DNA of 64,000 nt, from contig NC_051852.1 of NCBI RefSeq assembly GCF_905115235.1, positions 119,240,027 to 119,304,026 on the forward strand. Reading direction: 5' to 3'. Below the pieces are notes generated by a model. That model was given only the letters and a program-made list of their open reading frames with translations. It had not been told where the DNA came from and made no database searches. Below, in pieces: positions 31,959 through 42,513 of the stretch; within the stretch, counting starts at the first letter, position 1, and each line of letters starts with the position of its first letter. Position numbers and translations under genes: made by a program. This stretch comes from Hermetia illucens (lineage: Eukaryota; Arthropoda; Insecta; Diptera; Stratiomyidae).

Positions 31959-33167
31959 TTAGAATTTCTTGAAACTCTTCTTTGCGCCCGCACCCTTTGT
32001 CACCTTAAGAACGTTGAAGTGGACTGTCTTTGAGAGTGGTCGGCATTCTCCAATTGTGACAATGTCTCCAAGCTCCACATCCCTGCAAGAAACAAAAATC
32101 TAGCGTTAATGCCGGCACGGAAACGAATTACTTTTTTCATATTATTAGAGAGAGAAATCAGTATATTTGGTTTAGAAAAATGTGGTTCTCATCAACTATG
32201 TTTATGAAGACCGTCATGATTTTTTCATCATTTTGATAAGAAAACTTCCGAGGAAAGCAATTCAATGAAAAATACTAACCTGAAGCATGGCGACAAGTGC
32301 ACGCTCATGTTCTTGTGCCTCTTCTCGAATCTGCTGTATTTGCGGACATAATGCAAGTAGTCTCGTCGGATGACGATGGTGTTTTGCATCTTCATCTTAC
32401 GAACAGTTCCGGTGAGGATACGACCGCGTACTCGTACGTTGCCGGTGAAGGGACATTTTTTGTCAATGTAGGTTCCCTCAATGGCCTGTGTAGAGAAAAT
32501 ATGCAATTATTTTATGGAAAAGCAAGCGGTTGGGTTTAATGTACTTACATCACGTGGAGTTTTGAATCCTAGACCAACATCGCGATGCCGCCGGAGGGTC
32601 TTCTTCTTGGAGTACCCTGGCTTTTGCTTGCGGTTCAAGTTAATTCCAAATTGCTTTTGGAAAGCCCTCTCGTTCTATTTATGAGTGCAAAATTGAAGAT
32701 AGAGCGATGGTTAGTTAGCGCAAACTAAGTATGGAATATTTCATAGAATATTGCCAGTGAAATTGAGCGGTTTTTGACTCGTTTCTTCGGAACAGAATCA
32801 AGGTTATGTTCAATTGTAACTTTTTTGAAACAGAATACATTTTCTCCGTGTAGTTTAACTCAAATCCAATTAATAAACCGTGTTACTTAAAGTGGTTACA
32901 ACCAAGGAACCTTTGAATTGAATAACGAAAAGTAAAGAATAAATCCGACATCAACATAGACAACACATGGCACAGAAATGTCAATGCCGGGAGATATTTT
33001 CCGATATTGCTGTTCTACAGAAACTTTTCAATAAAGAAACGCAAATAATTTAAAAACCGACATCTTATTTCACAGGCAATTAAACAAGAGCTTACTCAGC
33101 ACTACATTATAAGCAGAAAACTACAAAATTGTGAAGAACGAATCGCGACACATACCTGATCGGCCAT
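31959..33167 (-). CDS. RpS11: 40S ribosomal protein S11 (uS17), 155 aa, four coding exons
   Basis: Small-subunit ribosomal protein of the uS17 family. Coding exons on the minus strand: 33156-33167 (MADQ, donor GTATGT), 32549-32674 (acceptor [25 protein letters not shown] to FKTPRD, donor GTAAGT), 32280-32485 ([20 protein letters not shown] to SVHLSPCF) and 31959-32082 ([20 protein letters not shown] to KKSFKKF, stop TAA). They sum to 155 codons plus stop, the usual fly length. The family core [20 protein letters not shown] and MSVHLSP is intact. The intron after codon 4 (481 bp) and the intron inside the Arg codon before DVELGD keep the frame. A pyrimidine run 11 nt before the ATG could be a 5' TOP start. 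Intron 3 holds a C/D-box snoRNA candidate. Confidence 0.97.
32153..32236 (-). ncRNA. Candidate C/D-box snoRNA in RpS11 intron 3
   Basis: Minus-strand boxes in order: C box ATGATGA at 32231-32225, C' box TTGATGA at 32195-32189, D box CTGA at 32161-32158. C to D spans 74 nt, C' to D leaves 27 nt (room for a guide), and the D box ends 75 nt before the 3' splice site, the spacing favoured for intron-coded C/D snoRNAs. The terminal stem is weak (AAA/TTT) and D' is not clear. Human RPS11 hosts a C/D snoRNA (SNORD35B), and fly ribosomal protein introns often host them. The guide next to D would pair with TATATTTGGTTTAG in a target; I cannot check rRNA here. Confidence 0.5.
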
Positions 33168-33177
33168 ACTGATTTAC

Positions 33178-33183
33178 AGAAAG
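33178..33183 (-). promoter_or_regulatory. RpS11: Possible 5' TOP start of RpS11
   Basis: On the minus strand CTTTCT lies 10-15 nt before the ATG. Ribosomal protein mRNAs typically start at a C followed by pyrimidines. Position and sequence fit, but no transcript start is seen directly. Confidence 0.3.
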
Positions 33184-34319
33184 AACTCTGACAGGGCGGA
33201 AGCTCGCCACTGAACCTCTCATCGCTATGAAGAGTACGTTCAAAGTCAAATCGGCGACTAGAACGATTTGTTACAGTTGATGCCTTGAATGTAGAACAGG
33301 GAAAATAGCAATAGATTAAACCTCCACATTATCATTTTGCGTTCGTATATTATTTAAATAACGATTAAGTAATAAAAATTCATACGTAAAAGGTAAAGAA
33401 ATTGAAGTGAAGGTAACTATGCAGAAATGCGAAATTTATCGATTTCGATGTGAAATATTTGAATTCCGTTGTAATAATCTCGATCTTCGCAATTTCAACG
33501 GCGTTCGTGAAAATTTCAAAATTTAATTCACCAGGTGAAAGGGAGACCTGTGCTACTTATGGCAATATGTAATTGGATGACAGATGGCGACAGTATTATA
33601 ATCTGAAAAATTTACTGAATAATGATTCGCTACATCCGGTTTTGGTTAATGGTAGTATAATTGAAATAATTAAAACTTGTTTCTTTTTCGTTGGTGTGAA
33701 TTTTTATTCTTGCAAATATCGATATTTCGGGAACCACTTCATCAGTGCTGGAAACACCGCATAATTTCACTCGGGTAGTATAATGTAACGGAAATACAAC
33801 ACTTCACTTCTAAAATTAGCTCAATCTGGTCGTAATTGTTTGCACCGTCAAATTATTGTTGATGCATGTATTATTATTATTCTGTTAAAGGAACGTCGCA
33901 CCGCGTCCTTAAAGAGCTATTGTGCCCCTGAAGCCTGCATACCATTAAAGGAAGTGTTCATAGCAAAAACTCAGAAGAGCCTTCGATTGTACAAAATAAT
34001 CGACTAACACTTTGCCATATCGGTGAACATTCTGCAAATATTCTTTTGTAAATGTAAACGAGTTTTTAAGAAATCGAAGATTCGGTACTAAAACAATAGC
34101 TTATCAGGTGTTTTCTTAACATGGCTCTGCGAATACCATGACTACCTGCTATATTAGCTTTCATACCTCACACTGAAAAGGTATTCGGATTATATTAATC
34201 GAGAGAGGGAGTTAAAGACCCGCAGAACTTCTAATGTTTGCATTTTTTTGCGTTTTAAAAATTCATCGCAACAAAAAATATTATTTTCAATATTTTAAAA
34301 GCAATAGAAAGATTAAAAA
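33184..34319. other. Spacer upstream of RpS11
   Basis: AT-rich. The first few hundred bases presumably hold the RpS11 promoter. The ORF at 33573-33764 has no family resemblance. No repeat recognised. Confidence 0.4.
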
Positions 34320-34560
34320 GTCCCTAGAAGAGAAGATGCAATTGGAAGTGGATAGGTCGCACATTAAAGAGGGGCCACAATTCCATTGCTGGCTATACTA
34401 TGGTGTGGAACTCACTTCCTCATGATGGTCGATGTATTGGCCGCCCCAAGAGCACTTGGCGCAGAACAGTAAAGAAGGAATGCGGGCATCTCGGGAGGTC
34501 CTAGTGGACTGAAGCGTATTTCAAAGGACTGGGTGCGATATGCCCCATCAAGCGGTGACT
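34320..34560 (+). mobile_element. 3' tail fragment of an RTE-like LINE
   Basis: Near 34436-34560 the plus strand reads GRPKSTWRRTVKKECGHLGRS and continues with EAYFKGLGAICPIKR, the typical arginine/tryptophan-rich C-terminal tail of endonuclease/RT LINEs. A similar tail lies near 45995-46120. It differs from the tails of LINE A and B, so it is a third family. Confidence 0.55.
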
Positions 34561-35029
34561 GGCAATCATATATTGAGAGTGGTTAGCGTATTATTGTCTT
34601 CCAATATAATTAATTCATTGACTTCTTTGCTAGGCACATATAATTTTATGGTCTTATTTTGGAAGTAAAAAGGTTGATTTTCCTCTAAGTATTTTTCTGC
34701 TATTTGTCTTGCTGTATATATCATTTCGCTATTGCTTAGGGTCACTTGCTAGCTAGTTTTTCCACTAATTTTCCTTCCTCATTCTTATGCAAAAATTCAC
34801 TATTGGTTTGTTTTGCATAACTTCACTAGCAACTTTTTCTGACTTCCACAATTATGCTAAATGAAACCTCAACAGATTGACAGAGAATGAAGAAATACTA
34901 GGGTCTCCACCTTAGTCGACGAGGCAGGACAGGTGCCGATCTTGTCGAGAAATGAGTAAAGGTTTTTGATACATAGACAGCGTCAGTACGCAAGTAAATT
35001 AGTAAGAACAAAACAAATACATGTATGCA

Positions 35030-36060
35030 CACTAAATATTGGTACCCTCACTAGAAAGGCATAGAAACTTGCAACTTCGGGATTTACGCTTCAAAAGAAA
35101 CCTGATGATGTGGTGCCAAAAGCAACGGCATAAAACGTGATAAAAATGGCAATAAACTTCCCGATTTTGGTAGCCCAAGGACTCAATATAGTTTCGGTAT
35201 TGCCAGCTCAGAGGGTTTCCGTCATTGAAGAAGTCGAACGTTTTAATGATCGATTAATGAAGCTTACCATTATATTAGTCGATCACAAGATTCACTTCTC
35301 CACCACATAGGGATTACAATCAGGTCGATCCGATGCAGGGAAAGATGCCTTCTGGCAACTTCGCGACATTGTTCAAATAACCGGGAATCAAGCCGGGTTT
35401 GCCAAGAACTGGGAAACTACTAATGGAACAAAGCTGCGCGGTAACTCATGAAGAAACATTGTGAGAAGCATAACTGTTTGACCGTATGTCACACGAACTC
35501 ATCTTGTATGCTCTACGGCAACAACTAGTACCAGAAGAACTCGTGCGTTGGGCTAAATTGCTCTACTACGATCTGAAAAGTAAAGTGCAAAATGTGGCGG
35601 TTCATTAAGGGAGTGCTTTCTTATCTCTCCTCTGTATTCTTGTTATGGGCGCTGTCACACGCACAGCGTACTATACACTGCTTTATGCAGATGTTGATTT
35701 CCCCGCGTCTTATGGTAAAGCACATCTAGAGCAACTTGTTTAAAAATGATATGATCGCCTCATGTAACACAGTCTTAGATTGAATCTGAATAAAACAGAA
35801 TGTTTGACGATCGGTCCTAATGAAACAGGCACTATCACTCTTAGTGGCAATGACTTGCCCAGACCCGAATAACTTAAATAACTCGGATCAATGCTATCCG
35901 CCAAGGTTGAACTGCGATATGAAATCGCTTCAGGCATTAGCACAACTTGGATGTGGCGTTCGAAAACTAGCGTTCTTTGTGATCGACTTTGACCGCTGCG
36001 GTGAATCGCCTGACGCAGGTGAAATGTTAAAATGACTGGCGGTTGACTAACCGCGTAAAT
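35030..36060 (+). mobile_element. LINE B copy 3, endonuclease and RT with internal deletion
   Basis: Plus-strand order: endonuclease start (LNIGTLTRKA near 35035, then VIEEVERFNDRLMKLTI and KDAFWQL to about 35370), a jump, then RT from about 35480 (FDRMSHELILYALRQQLVPEELVRWAKLLYYDL). After that comes LLYADVDF near 35680, LNLNKTECLTIGPNETGTIT near 35760-35830, and the stretch before the C-terminal tail. It gives the family an APE endonuclease and links copies 1, 2 and 4, which lack it. Broken. Confidence 0.75.
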
Positions 36061-36893
36061 AGGATGGTGAGATTTCGGAACAATGCATATTCGATTCAGA
36101 AATGAAATGGAGGCCATCATCATATATTATCGTCATATTAAAAATGTTTACTGTTAAAGAAGACGTCGTTTTACCTGTACTATTTGGATTAGTGGTATAC
36201 ACATCATTTGAACCCCGCAATCCTGGATTGTGCTGAGTTTTAAGAATTGAATATGATGAAGAGTACAATTGAAAATTAAGTGGTATTGGATAAATGTGCA
36301 CTAACAAGTATCAAATATCGGTGGAATGAATTTTATAATAGAAATTGAATCAGTATTTTCAACATGCATGTATTGTATATCATAAATATTTACCAATAGT
36401 TTAATTCCCTTCTTTTTCATCCCTTCCTCTCCCAATATATAACTCTTCTCATTGCTGTTGTTTTAAATTCCTTTGCTTATATACTATCTTCTTACAACTC
36501 CAAACTGTTGTCCGCTTTTCAGCATCAAATACTGTTACAATGCCGAGGTAGAGCGCGTACTTCAACCGTGGCTCTTCATTCAACCGCCGCGGTTGAAGCT
36601 TTGTTGCGGGCTAGTGTAAGAATGCGCGGTTGCATATAAAAATTAAAGCGCGAACCCTAATCTTGAATTTCCGACACTCGCTACAAACATTCGAATCTTA
36701 TAACAGTTAACTTCAGTTTAAAATCGTTACAAATAAAAACATAGAATGATTTTTCTCCCCATAAAATCCACAGAATTGCGATGTTATTTGACAAGGTTAT
36801 CAGACACTAGTCAAACTGACAGCTCCACCAGATTCGCTCAGCTTTTATTGCTCGTGGGCGACATTAATTAGGAGGTTTTCCGGCGCTAGGAAA
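36061..36893. other. Spacer and TMX2 upstream region
   Basis: AT-rich. A GC-rich inverted-repeat-like patch at about 36560-36625 (CAACCGCGG, CCGCGGTTG words) stands out 300 bp before TMX2 and may belong to its promoter. No ORF or transposon recognised. Confidence 0.4.
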
Positions 36894-37715
36894 ATGTCGT
36901 TTAAAAAAGACTTAAAGTTATTAATAAAACCTTATTATTGGGTTAATATTCTCCTGAGTTTTTCATACATAATCGCGAAACGCACACCACTCTTGTGTAA
37001 TTACTTGTTTAATTTGAAAGCGGAGGAACGATGCGAACTGGATGGACGTGAAACCGAAATTTTATTCTTTCTCGTTATTGTTATTATGATTCGAACCCGA
37101 AAAACCGGAAGCGTGACTATGATCAATTATCTGACGTCTTCGTTCATCTATACGAAAATAGCGAACTTGATTTTATGGTCGTACGGGGATGTCCGCTATG
37201 GAGCCCTGTTCCTGTGTATTTTTATCCTGATTGGCCTAGTTTTGCCGGAGCCGACCTACAGTGGACCTGAGCATATCACATATTTCCGCAATGCGACGTC
37301 TTTCGAGGAAGAAATGAATCGTGACAAGAGGATCTGTTGGATCGTATGCTTTTTCACCGTGTGGAATCCGGCTTGCGTCAACTTTGCGCCTATTTTCTCC
37401 TCCTTGTCTGCTGAGTATCACTTGGACAACTTTAAATTTGGCAAAATCGATGTTGGAAGGGACCCAAGCGCCGCACAAAAGTTCCATATTTCAGACAGTT
37501 CCTTCTCGAAGCAACTGCCTACAGTGATATTATTCCAGAACGGCAAGGAAGTTGACCGCAGACCGACCGTTGACTCCAAGGGCAAATTGCAAAAGTTTTT
37601 CTTCTCCGAGGACAACGTGAAGGCTGCTTTGAATTTGAACAACATTTACAAGGAAAGCAAGGAAAGTGCCAGCAAAGCGATCAAGGCAAATAAGGCTGAG
37701 AAGAAGACGAACTGA
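36894..37715 (+). CDS. Thioredoxin-related transmembrane protein 2 (TMX2) orthologue, 273 aa, single exon
   Basis: ER membrane protein of the thioredoxin-like family. The order of parts matches TMX2: hydrophobic segments at about 13-30, 54-67 and 90-118, then a lumenal or cytosolic thioredoxin-like domain from about 131 to 245. Family phrases are present (GPEHITYFRNATSFEEEMNR; RICWIVCFFTVWNPACVNFAP; FGKIDVGRD; KQLPTVILFQNGKEVDRRP with the cis-Pro at about 209; FSEDNVKAALNLNNIY). The active site is N-P-A-C at 158-161, lacking the first Cys of a CxxC; human TMX2 has S-N-D-C, so this is normal for the family. The C-terminus KKTN fits a KKxx ER-retrieval signal. The gene is intronless; a 5' UTR intron cannot be excluded. 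The start is the first ATG of the open frame, with AAA before it. Confidence 0.93.
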   Translation: MSFKKDLKLLIKPYYWVNILLSFSYIIAKRTPLLCNYLFNLKAEERCELDGRETEILFFLVIVIMIRTRKTGSVTMINYLTSSFIYTKIANLILWSYGDVRYGALFLCIFILIGLVLPEPTYSGPEHITYFRNATSFEEEMNRDKRICWIVCFFTVWNPACVNFAPIFSSLSAEYHLDNFKFGKIDVGRDPSAAQKFHISDSSFSKQLPTVILFQNGKEVDRRPTVDSKGKLQKFFFSEDNVKAALNLNNIYKESKESASKAIKANKAEKKTN

Positions 37716-37831
37716 ACATTTGCAGCTCCAGCGTGAATGTTGAGACTCAATGATTTACCAAAATATTATTTCATTTCGATTGTATTTTAGGCTAGATTTA
37801 AGTTGTGCAATGCAAACAGTTTAATTTATAA

Positions 37832-37837
37832 AATAAA
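37832..37837 (+). terminator. Poly(A) signal AATAAA of the TMX2 orthologue
   Basis: AATAAA about 117 nt after the stop, followed by a T-rich stretch. Fits a short 3' UTR. Confidence 0.65.
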
Positions 37838-38297
37838 TTATTGAAACACACGAACTTTTGCGTCTGGTGGTTTTGTTTTCGCTTGAAATTGTGATTAGCA
37901 TGTGGTTGCTAATGAGTTCTAGTCAGCGAATGGGGTTCGTGCTGTGCTGCACAACGAATTGAGGTTCCAGCGCTACGAACTCTCACTTTCATGGAGTGGA
38001 AAATACAATGGCTATACATATTACGAAAGTAGCTTAGCGCATAGATTTTATGCATTTAGGATGAGATTGAGAGAGAAATTTCGAACTGCAGAAGGAACAA
38101 GGTATTTATTACTGGAAGAAGTGAATGCTACTCCGAGGCAAACTGAAAAAATTAACACCGACTGGACAAGACATAATAAAGTAGCCTTAGATAGTAGGTA
38201 AAAGTATTGACTTGAAAGTAACTTCAAGCATCAGTTTTTTTTCAAAAAAAAAAAAGGGAATACCGTATCCTCTCAAAATAAAGAACAAAAAAACAAG

Positions 38298-40330
38298 TCG
38301 GGAAACCGGAAGCTTGACGCTTCAGGTATAAAAGGTTTTGTGTTTCCCTATGTGAGGAGCATAACGTAGTTCTCCATTGGCTTATAGCATTGACCCGAGA
38401 TATTGAAATCTTTCAGTTCTGGGCAGGTTACTGCCATTGCCAGAACTGAGCGATTTAAGTATCTCGAAGGGCAGGTTACTTCCATTGCCAGAACTCAGCG
38501 ATTTAAATATCTCGAGTCAACGCTATCAGCCAATGGAGAACTGCGTAATGAAATTGTTTCACGCATTAATGCAACCTGGATGAAGTGGCATTCCCCAACT
38601 GGTGTTCTTTGTGATCGACGTATCAGCGCACGTCCCAAATCTAAAATTTACTGCAATGTCGTCCGTCTGCCACTCTCTATAGTTCTGAGTGTTGGCCGAC
38701 TATAAAGGACAATGAACGGCGTCTTGCGGTAATGGGGACGAAGATGTTGCATTGCACTGGTGGCGTGACACGTTTTCATTACGTCTGAAATGAGAATATC
38801 CGCGATCGATATGGGTTTGCATCGATCGTGGGAAAGCTGCGAGAGAGGCGTTTTCGATGGTGTGGTCACGTAATTCACGCTAACGAGAATTCAACAACCA
38901 GCATTGATCAGAACATCGAAAGCAATGGTAAGCAACCAAAAAACCGGCCAAAACAACGGTGGCTTGATACGCTGGATGGGGATTTAAAGATCTCGCGATT
39001 ACATCCTGATGAGGCATTTGATAAAATAAAATGACGAAACCGATCATCACGAGCCGACCCCGCTTGTGAACTGAAGGCTGAAGAAAAAGAAAAGGATGTG
39101 AGGAGCGATGAGTGCACGACAGCTCCGTGTAATATAGCTAAAAATTCCATTGCCCTCTATTTTCTAGAAAGCGATTTAAATAAATCATTTGATGGAAAGC
39201 CCTGTGTTGATAATGGTCAACCTTATACGCTTCACGCTCTGAGTTTAATATTATTAGCGAATGAAAACAATTTAACAAACATCCAATATAAAAAAGGACT
39301 AGGGAGAATTAGATTCTTCTTGAATGGAATTTTAATATTTCACTGGAATTTCAATTATTCTCGTTAATTATGACGTCAGCATCTTATTTGTATGGCTTAG
39401 GATGGTGCAAAATTTAGTACACTTAGGATGAACTTAAGGGGAGTTTTTTAGTCTATTTCCAAAAGTTGATAATATACTATTAGTAAATTTTTTGAGCAGA
39501 TACCGGAATGGGGCATCTCTCGAAGATTAGACTTCACATAAGTATTTTACACAAAGCCTTAAAAAGGGCTGCAGATAAATAGATTCTTCATAAATGTGAC
39601 TTTAATATTCCACGCGAATGTCAATTATTCCGGGTAACTATGACGTCATCATCTGATTTGCATGGCTTTGGAAGCAGTAAACTCGCGCGAAATTGCTAAG
39701 TTTGAACTGCTATAACTTTGGTGTTAGTTGCCTGATTTCCATGAAATTTAGCACATATATACGAAATATTATCCCCTATGCTGGTACAAAATTCGGAAGT
39801 CCTAGGATGAATTTAAGGGGGGTTTTTCAGTAAATTTCTAAAATGTAGTAATATACTATTAGTAAGTTTACTTGGGCAGATATCGGAATGAGACATATTT
39901 TGAGGCCTAGATTTCATCTAGACGCACCACCCCGATTTTTTTCGGATTTTTAGGTTGGGTAGTTTCCGAGAATGAGTCCTGTCTCACTTCAAATGCGTAC
40001 ATTTTGACTCCTTACTCACGCATTTTGCAATTTATGCCAAAACTAATGTCAGTTTCGAAAAGTACAAATCGAGACCTTTCATTTGATACCCTACACAACT
40101 ATATCCGGTGAAAAAATTTTTTGAATCCCCTTTTTGCATGTATGGGGGCCCCCCTTTAAACTCCGCCTAAATTTATGCCACTTGCTGTATGCGTGGGATT
40201 TCATAGTTCCCATCTGTCCACCAAATTTCGTTTGGATCGGTTTAGCCGTTTTGGAGAAAAATGCGTGTGACAGACAGACAGACAGACATTGAATCGATTT
40301 TAATAAGGTTTTGTTTTACACAAAACCTTA
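38298..40330 (+). mobile_element. Repeat C copy 1, long form, with LINE B nested inside
   Basis: Begins TCGGGAAACCGGAAGCTTGA at 38298 and ends with the GACAGACA run (40267-40290) and the hairpin AAGGTTTTGTTTTACACAAA...CTT to 40330. The interior holds words repeated twice (AATATACTATTAGTAA near 39470 and 39850; TTTAATATT...CAATTATTC near 39330 and 39610), so the element may contain an internal duplication. No ORF with a recognisable domain. LINE B copy 4 interrupts it at 38361-39095. Confidence 0.75.
38361..39095 (+). mobile_element. LINE B copy 4, 5'-truncated, 5'-inverted, nested in repeat C
   Basis: Flanked by the direct repeat ATGTGAGGAGC (38350-38360 and 39096-39106), a target-site duplication. 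The body reads RT C-terminal wording, SERFKYLESTLSANGELRNEIVSRINATWMKW-like at 38500-38600, and a tail [41 protein letters not shown] near 38828-39030, ending in an A/G-rich tail. The first 60 bp (38361-38421) are an inverted copy of about 38492-38551. A 48-bp segment (38421-38468) is repeated once at 38469-38516. This is a LINE insertion with a 5' inversion. Confidence 0.9.
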
Positions 40331-40566
40331 AAAACAGCCTTTCCGCTATTTCGAACATGCGTTTTTGTTTTTAGCATTTTTTGAAGACGAGGTGACTACA
40401 AATAAAATACCAAGAGCATTTTGCTAGTTTTAAGGGATGTTTTGTTACGCTCTGCAGTGGGTTTTAACGGCACCTTTTATAAATTAGCGGATTTTCCTGC
40501 AAAGCTCGGTAGTTATAGTACAGTAGTACAATTACATGACCACCTGACAAATTCTAATAATTTTAA

Positions 40567-41010
40567 AGGTTTTATCAAAAAAAAAAAGCCCATTAAAATT
40601 GATTTATTGTCCGTCTTTCTACTTGCCAAACGTACTTTGGTCTTTTTCAAGTAGTTTTAGTTAAAATGTGCATTCTTAAAATGAGACTGGACTCATTTTC
40701 GGAAACTATCCAACTCAAAAATCTAAAAAAAAAATAAGGGCGATGTGCTTATACGGAATCTACGCCTCAAAACCGACTAATAGTAATATAATAAACTTTT
40801 CCTAATTGACCTCCTTAACTTGCCAACGTACCAAAAGTAGAGGAATACAGTAACCACAACGGCATAGAGGACAGTATCGCCCATAATACTGTCAAGTTTC
40901 ACGGCTATTAGTATCAAAGTTATAGCAGTTCAAACTTATCAATTTCGCGCGAATTTACTAAGTGAAATATTAAAGTCCCATATATAACGAAACTACTTCT
41001 CCCTAGCCTT
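40567..41010 (-). mobile_element. Repeat C fragment, worn
   Basis: Words of repeat C in reverse order: AAGGTTTTATC...CCATTAAAATTG with TGTCCGTCTTTCT near 40567-40620, ACTCATTTTCGGAAACTATC near 40690, and the interior word AGTTATAGCAGTTCAAAC near 40915. Ends not defined. Confidence 0.5.
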
Positions 41011-41012
41011 TT

Positions 41013-41410
41013 TAGGGTTTTGTGTAAAACAAAATCTTATTAAAATCAGTTTACTGTCTGTCTGTCTGTCACACGCATTTTGCTCGGAGACGGTTATAGC
41101 GATTGACACCGAATTTGGTGGAAAGGTGGGGGGGGGGCATGTGGGGAATGCGAATGCTCACCTATGCAGTGAGTTATATCATTCTACCTCGAATTTAAGG
41201 GGGGTTCCCTATACATGCAAAAGGGGGTGTAATCTTTTTCACTGAATATAGTCATGTGGGGTATCAAATGAAAAGTTTTGGTTAGTACTATATGAAACCG
41301 GGCTTAGTTTTGACATTTGTTGAAAAGGCGGGGCGTCAAAAGTGATCATTTCTTTAATGGACTCATTCACAAAAACTACCAAACCGAAAAATCTGAAGAA
41401 AATCAAGAGG
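41013..41410 (-). mobile_element. Repeat C copy 2, hairpin-end part
   Basis: Starts with the hairpin end (GGGTTTTGTGTAAAAC) and CTGTCTGTCTGTCACACGC, then about 350 bp of interior, close to copies 3 and 4 (GTCATGTGGGGTATCAAATG, CTTAGTTTTGACATTTGTTG). It faces copy 1 across 40330-41013, so the two copies stand tail to tail. Confidence 0.7.
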
Positions 41411-41862
41411 CTGTCGACATCTGTTCAAATAAGGTTAATCAAAGTATATAACTACTTTTTTTTCCATTTTGGAAATAGGGTCACAAATGGGTATACTATT
41501 ACTTTGTTTGCAGGTAGACTTTGACCAGTGAAGGACGTACTTGTTATCTCTTTTTAAATTTATTCAGCTAGCCATTATTAGTGTTAAATTGATTAGAAAT
41601 CTTGTTGAAACGATAAATTTTAATAAATATAACATAAATTAGTATTTCTTTTGCTTTGTCTTTTATTCAATTCTTACTTATTGGTAGGTTTCTTGGTCGC
41701 TGCCTTACACTCTGTTAACGCATTTTCAATTCTTAATTGCTCAGTCTTCCATCAAAGTTTAATTCTTCGAAGGTGCTATTGCGCTACTGACACTGACGAT
41801 TTTCACAAATGGTGTTTTCGCGAGACACAAGGCACGACTAACTCTTTGTTTAAATTACTTAA

Positions 41863-42513
41863 GGGGAAAAATGACTTGAAATTCAATCAAATTTGGACAT
41901 TGTATTAGTCATATTTCGGACAATTTTTGAGAATTTTTCAAATAATTTGAGCCGAAGATAGCAAAATTTCGCTGCATTAATCCTCCGCTGAAGATCGTAG
42001 CTAGTAACTCCAATTTTTAACTGAAAACAAAACAGTTTGAATTTTGCCAATTCATTTTCTAAGTTTTTTTTTTCACTAATTTCGTGAAAAATGGTCCCTT
42101 TAAAAACACAATATCATTTCAATCCCATGGTTCGATTTATTGCTAATTTTATAAAAATCATACCTCCAAATTTCATTCATTAATTTTTGAATTAAGAGTT
42201 CCTGCAAATGTGGAAAAAAATCATTTTGAGAAAAACACGGTTGAAAAATCCGCTCTCGGATATATGAAGACATTTCTCACTCTTAGTTACAAACAAATAC
42301 AGTTACAACAAATAGAATTGCACTCGTGGAAGGGACTGACGCCAACTCGTTATAAATACGCTATTTACATGGCGTTACAAGATTACCCAAGACATCGCCC
42401 GGTTCTACGCTCATACAATCTAAAATTTTTTCAGCGTATTTTTGGATAGCTTAGTAAATGATTTATGCAATAAAAAAATTAAATTTTGAAAATCTTCAAA
42501 TGTGGTTTCCCCC
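41863..42513 (-). mobile_element. MITE H copy 2 with intact TTAA flanks
   Basis: TTAA at 41859-41862 and 42514-42517 flanks an element starting GGGGAAAAATGACTTGAA and ending, read from the other side, GGGGGAAACCACATTTGAA. The interior is the reverse of MITE H copy 1. ORF-like runs inside (42210-42449) match nothing. TTAA target and terminal repeats fit a piggyBac-type non-autonomous element; this is inference. Confidence 0.8.

Noticed and set aside
32228-32506. 92-codon minus-strand ORF as a gene of its own
   Set aside because: It is RpS11 exon 3 plus intron read-through at both ends; splice sites at 32485 and 32280 trim it.
32675-33155. Second snoRNA in RpS11 intron 1
   Set aside because: A C-box-like GTTGATGT exists near 32950, but no D box lies at a fitting distance on the gene's strand.
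37050-37054. Missing first cysteine of the thioredoxin CxxC in TMX2 as a damaging change
   Set aside because: TMX2 proteins normally lack it (human S-N-D-C); the site N-P-A-C lies at residues 158-161. Not an anomaly.
40267-40290. GACAGACA-type direct repeats as a CRISPR-like or functional array
   Set aside because: They are a simple 4-bp microsatellite at the hairpin end of repeat C, repeated in every copy, without spacers.
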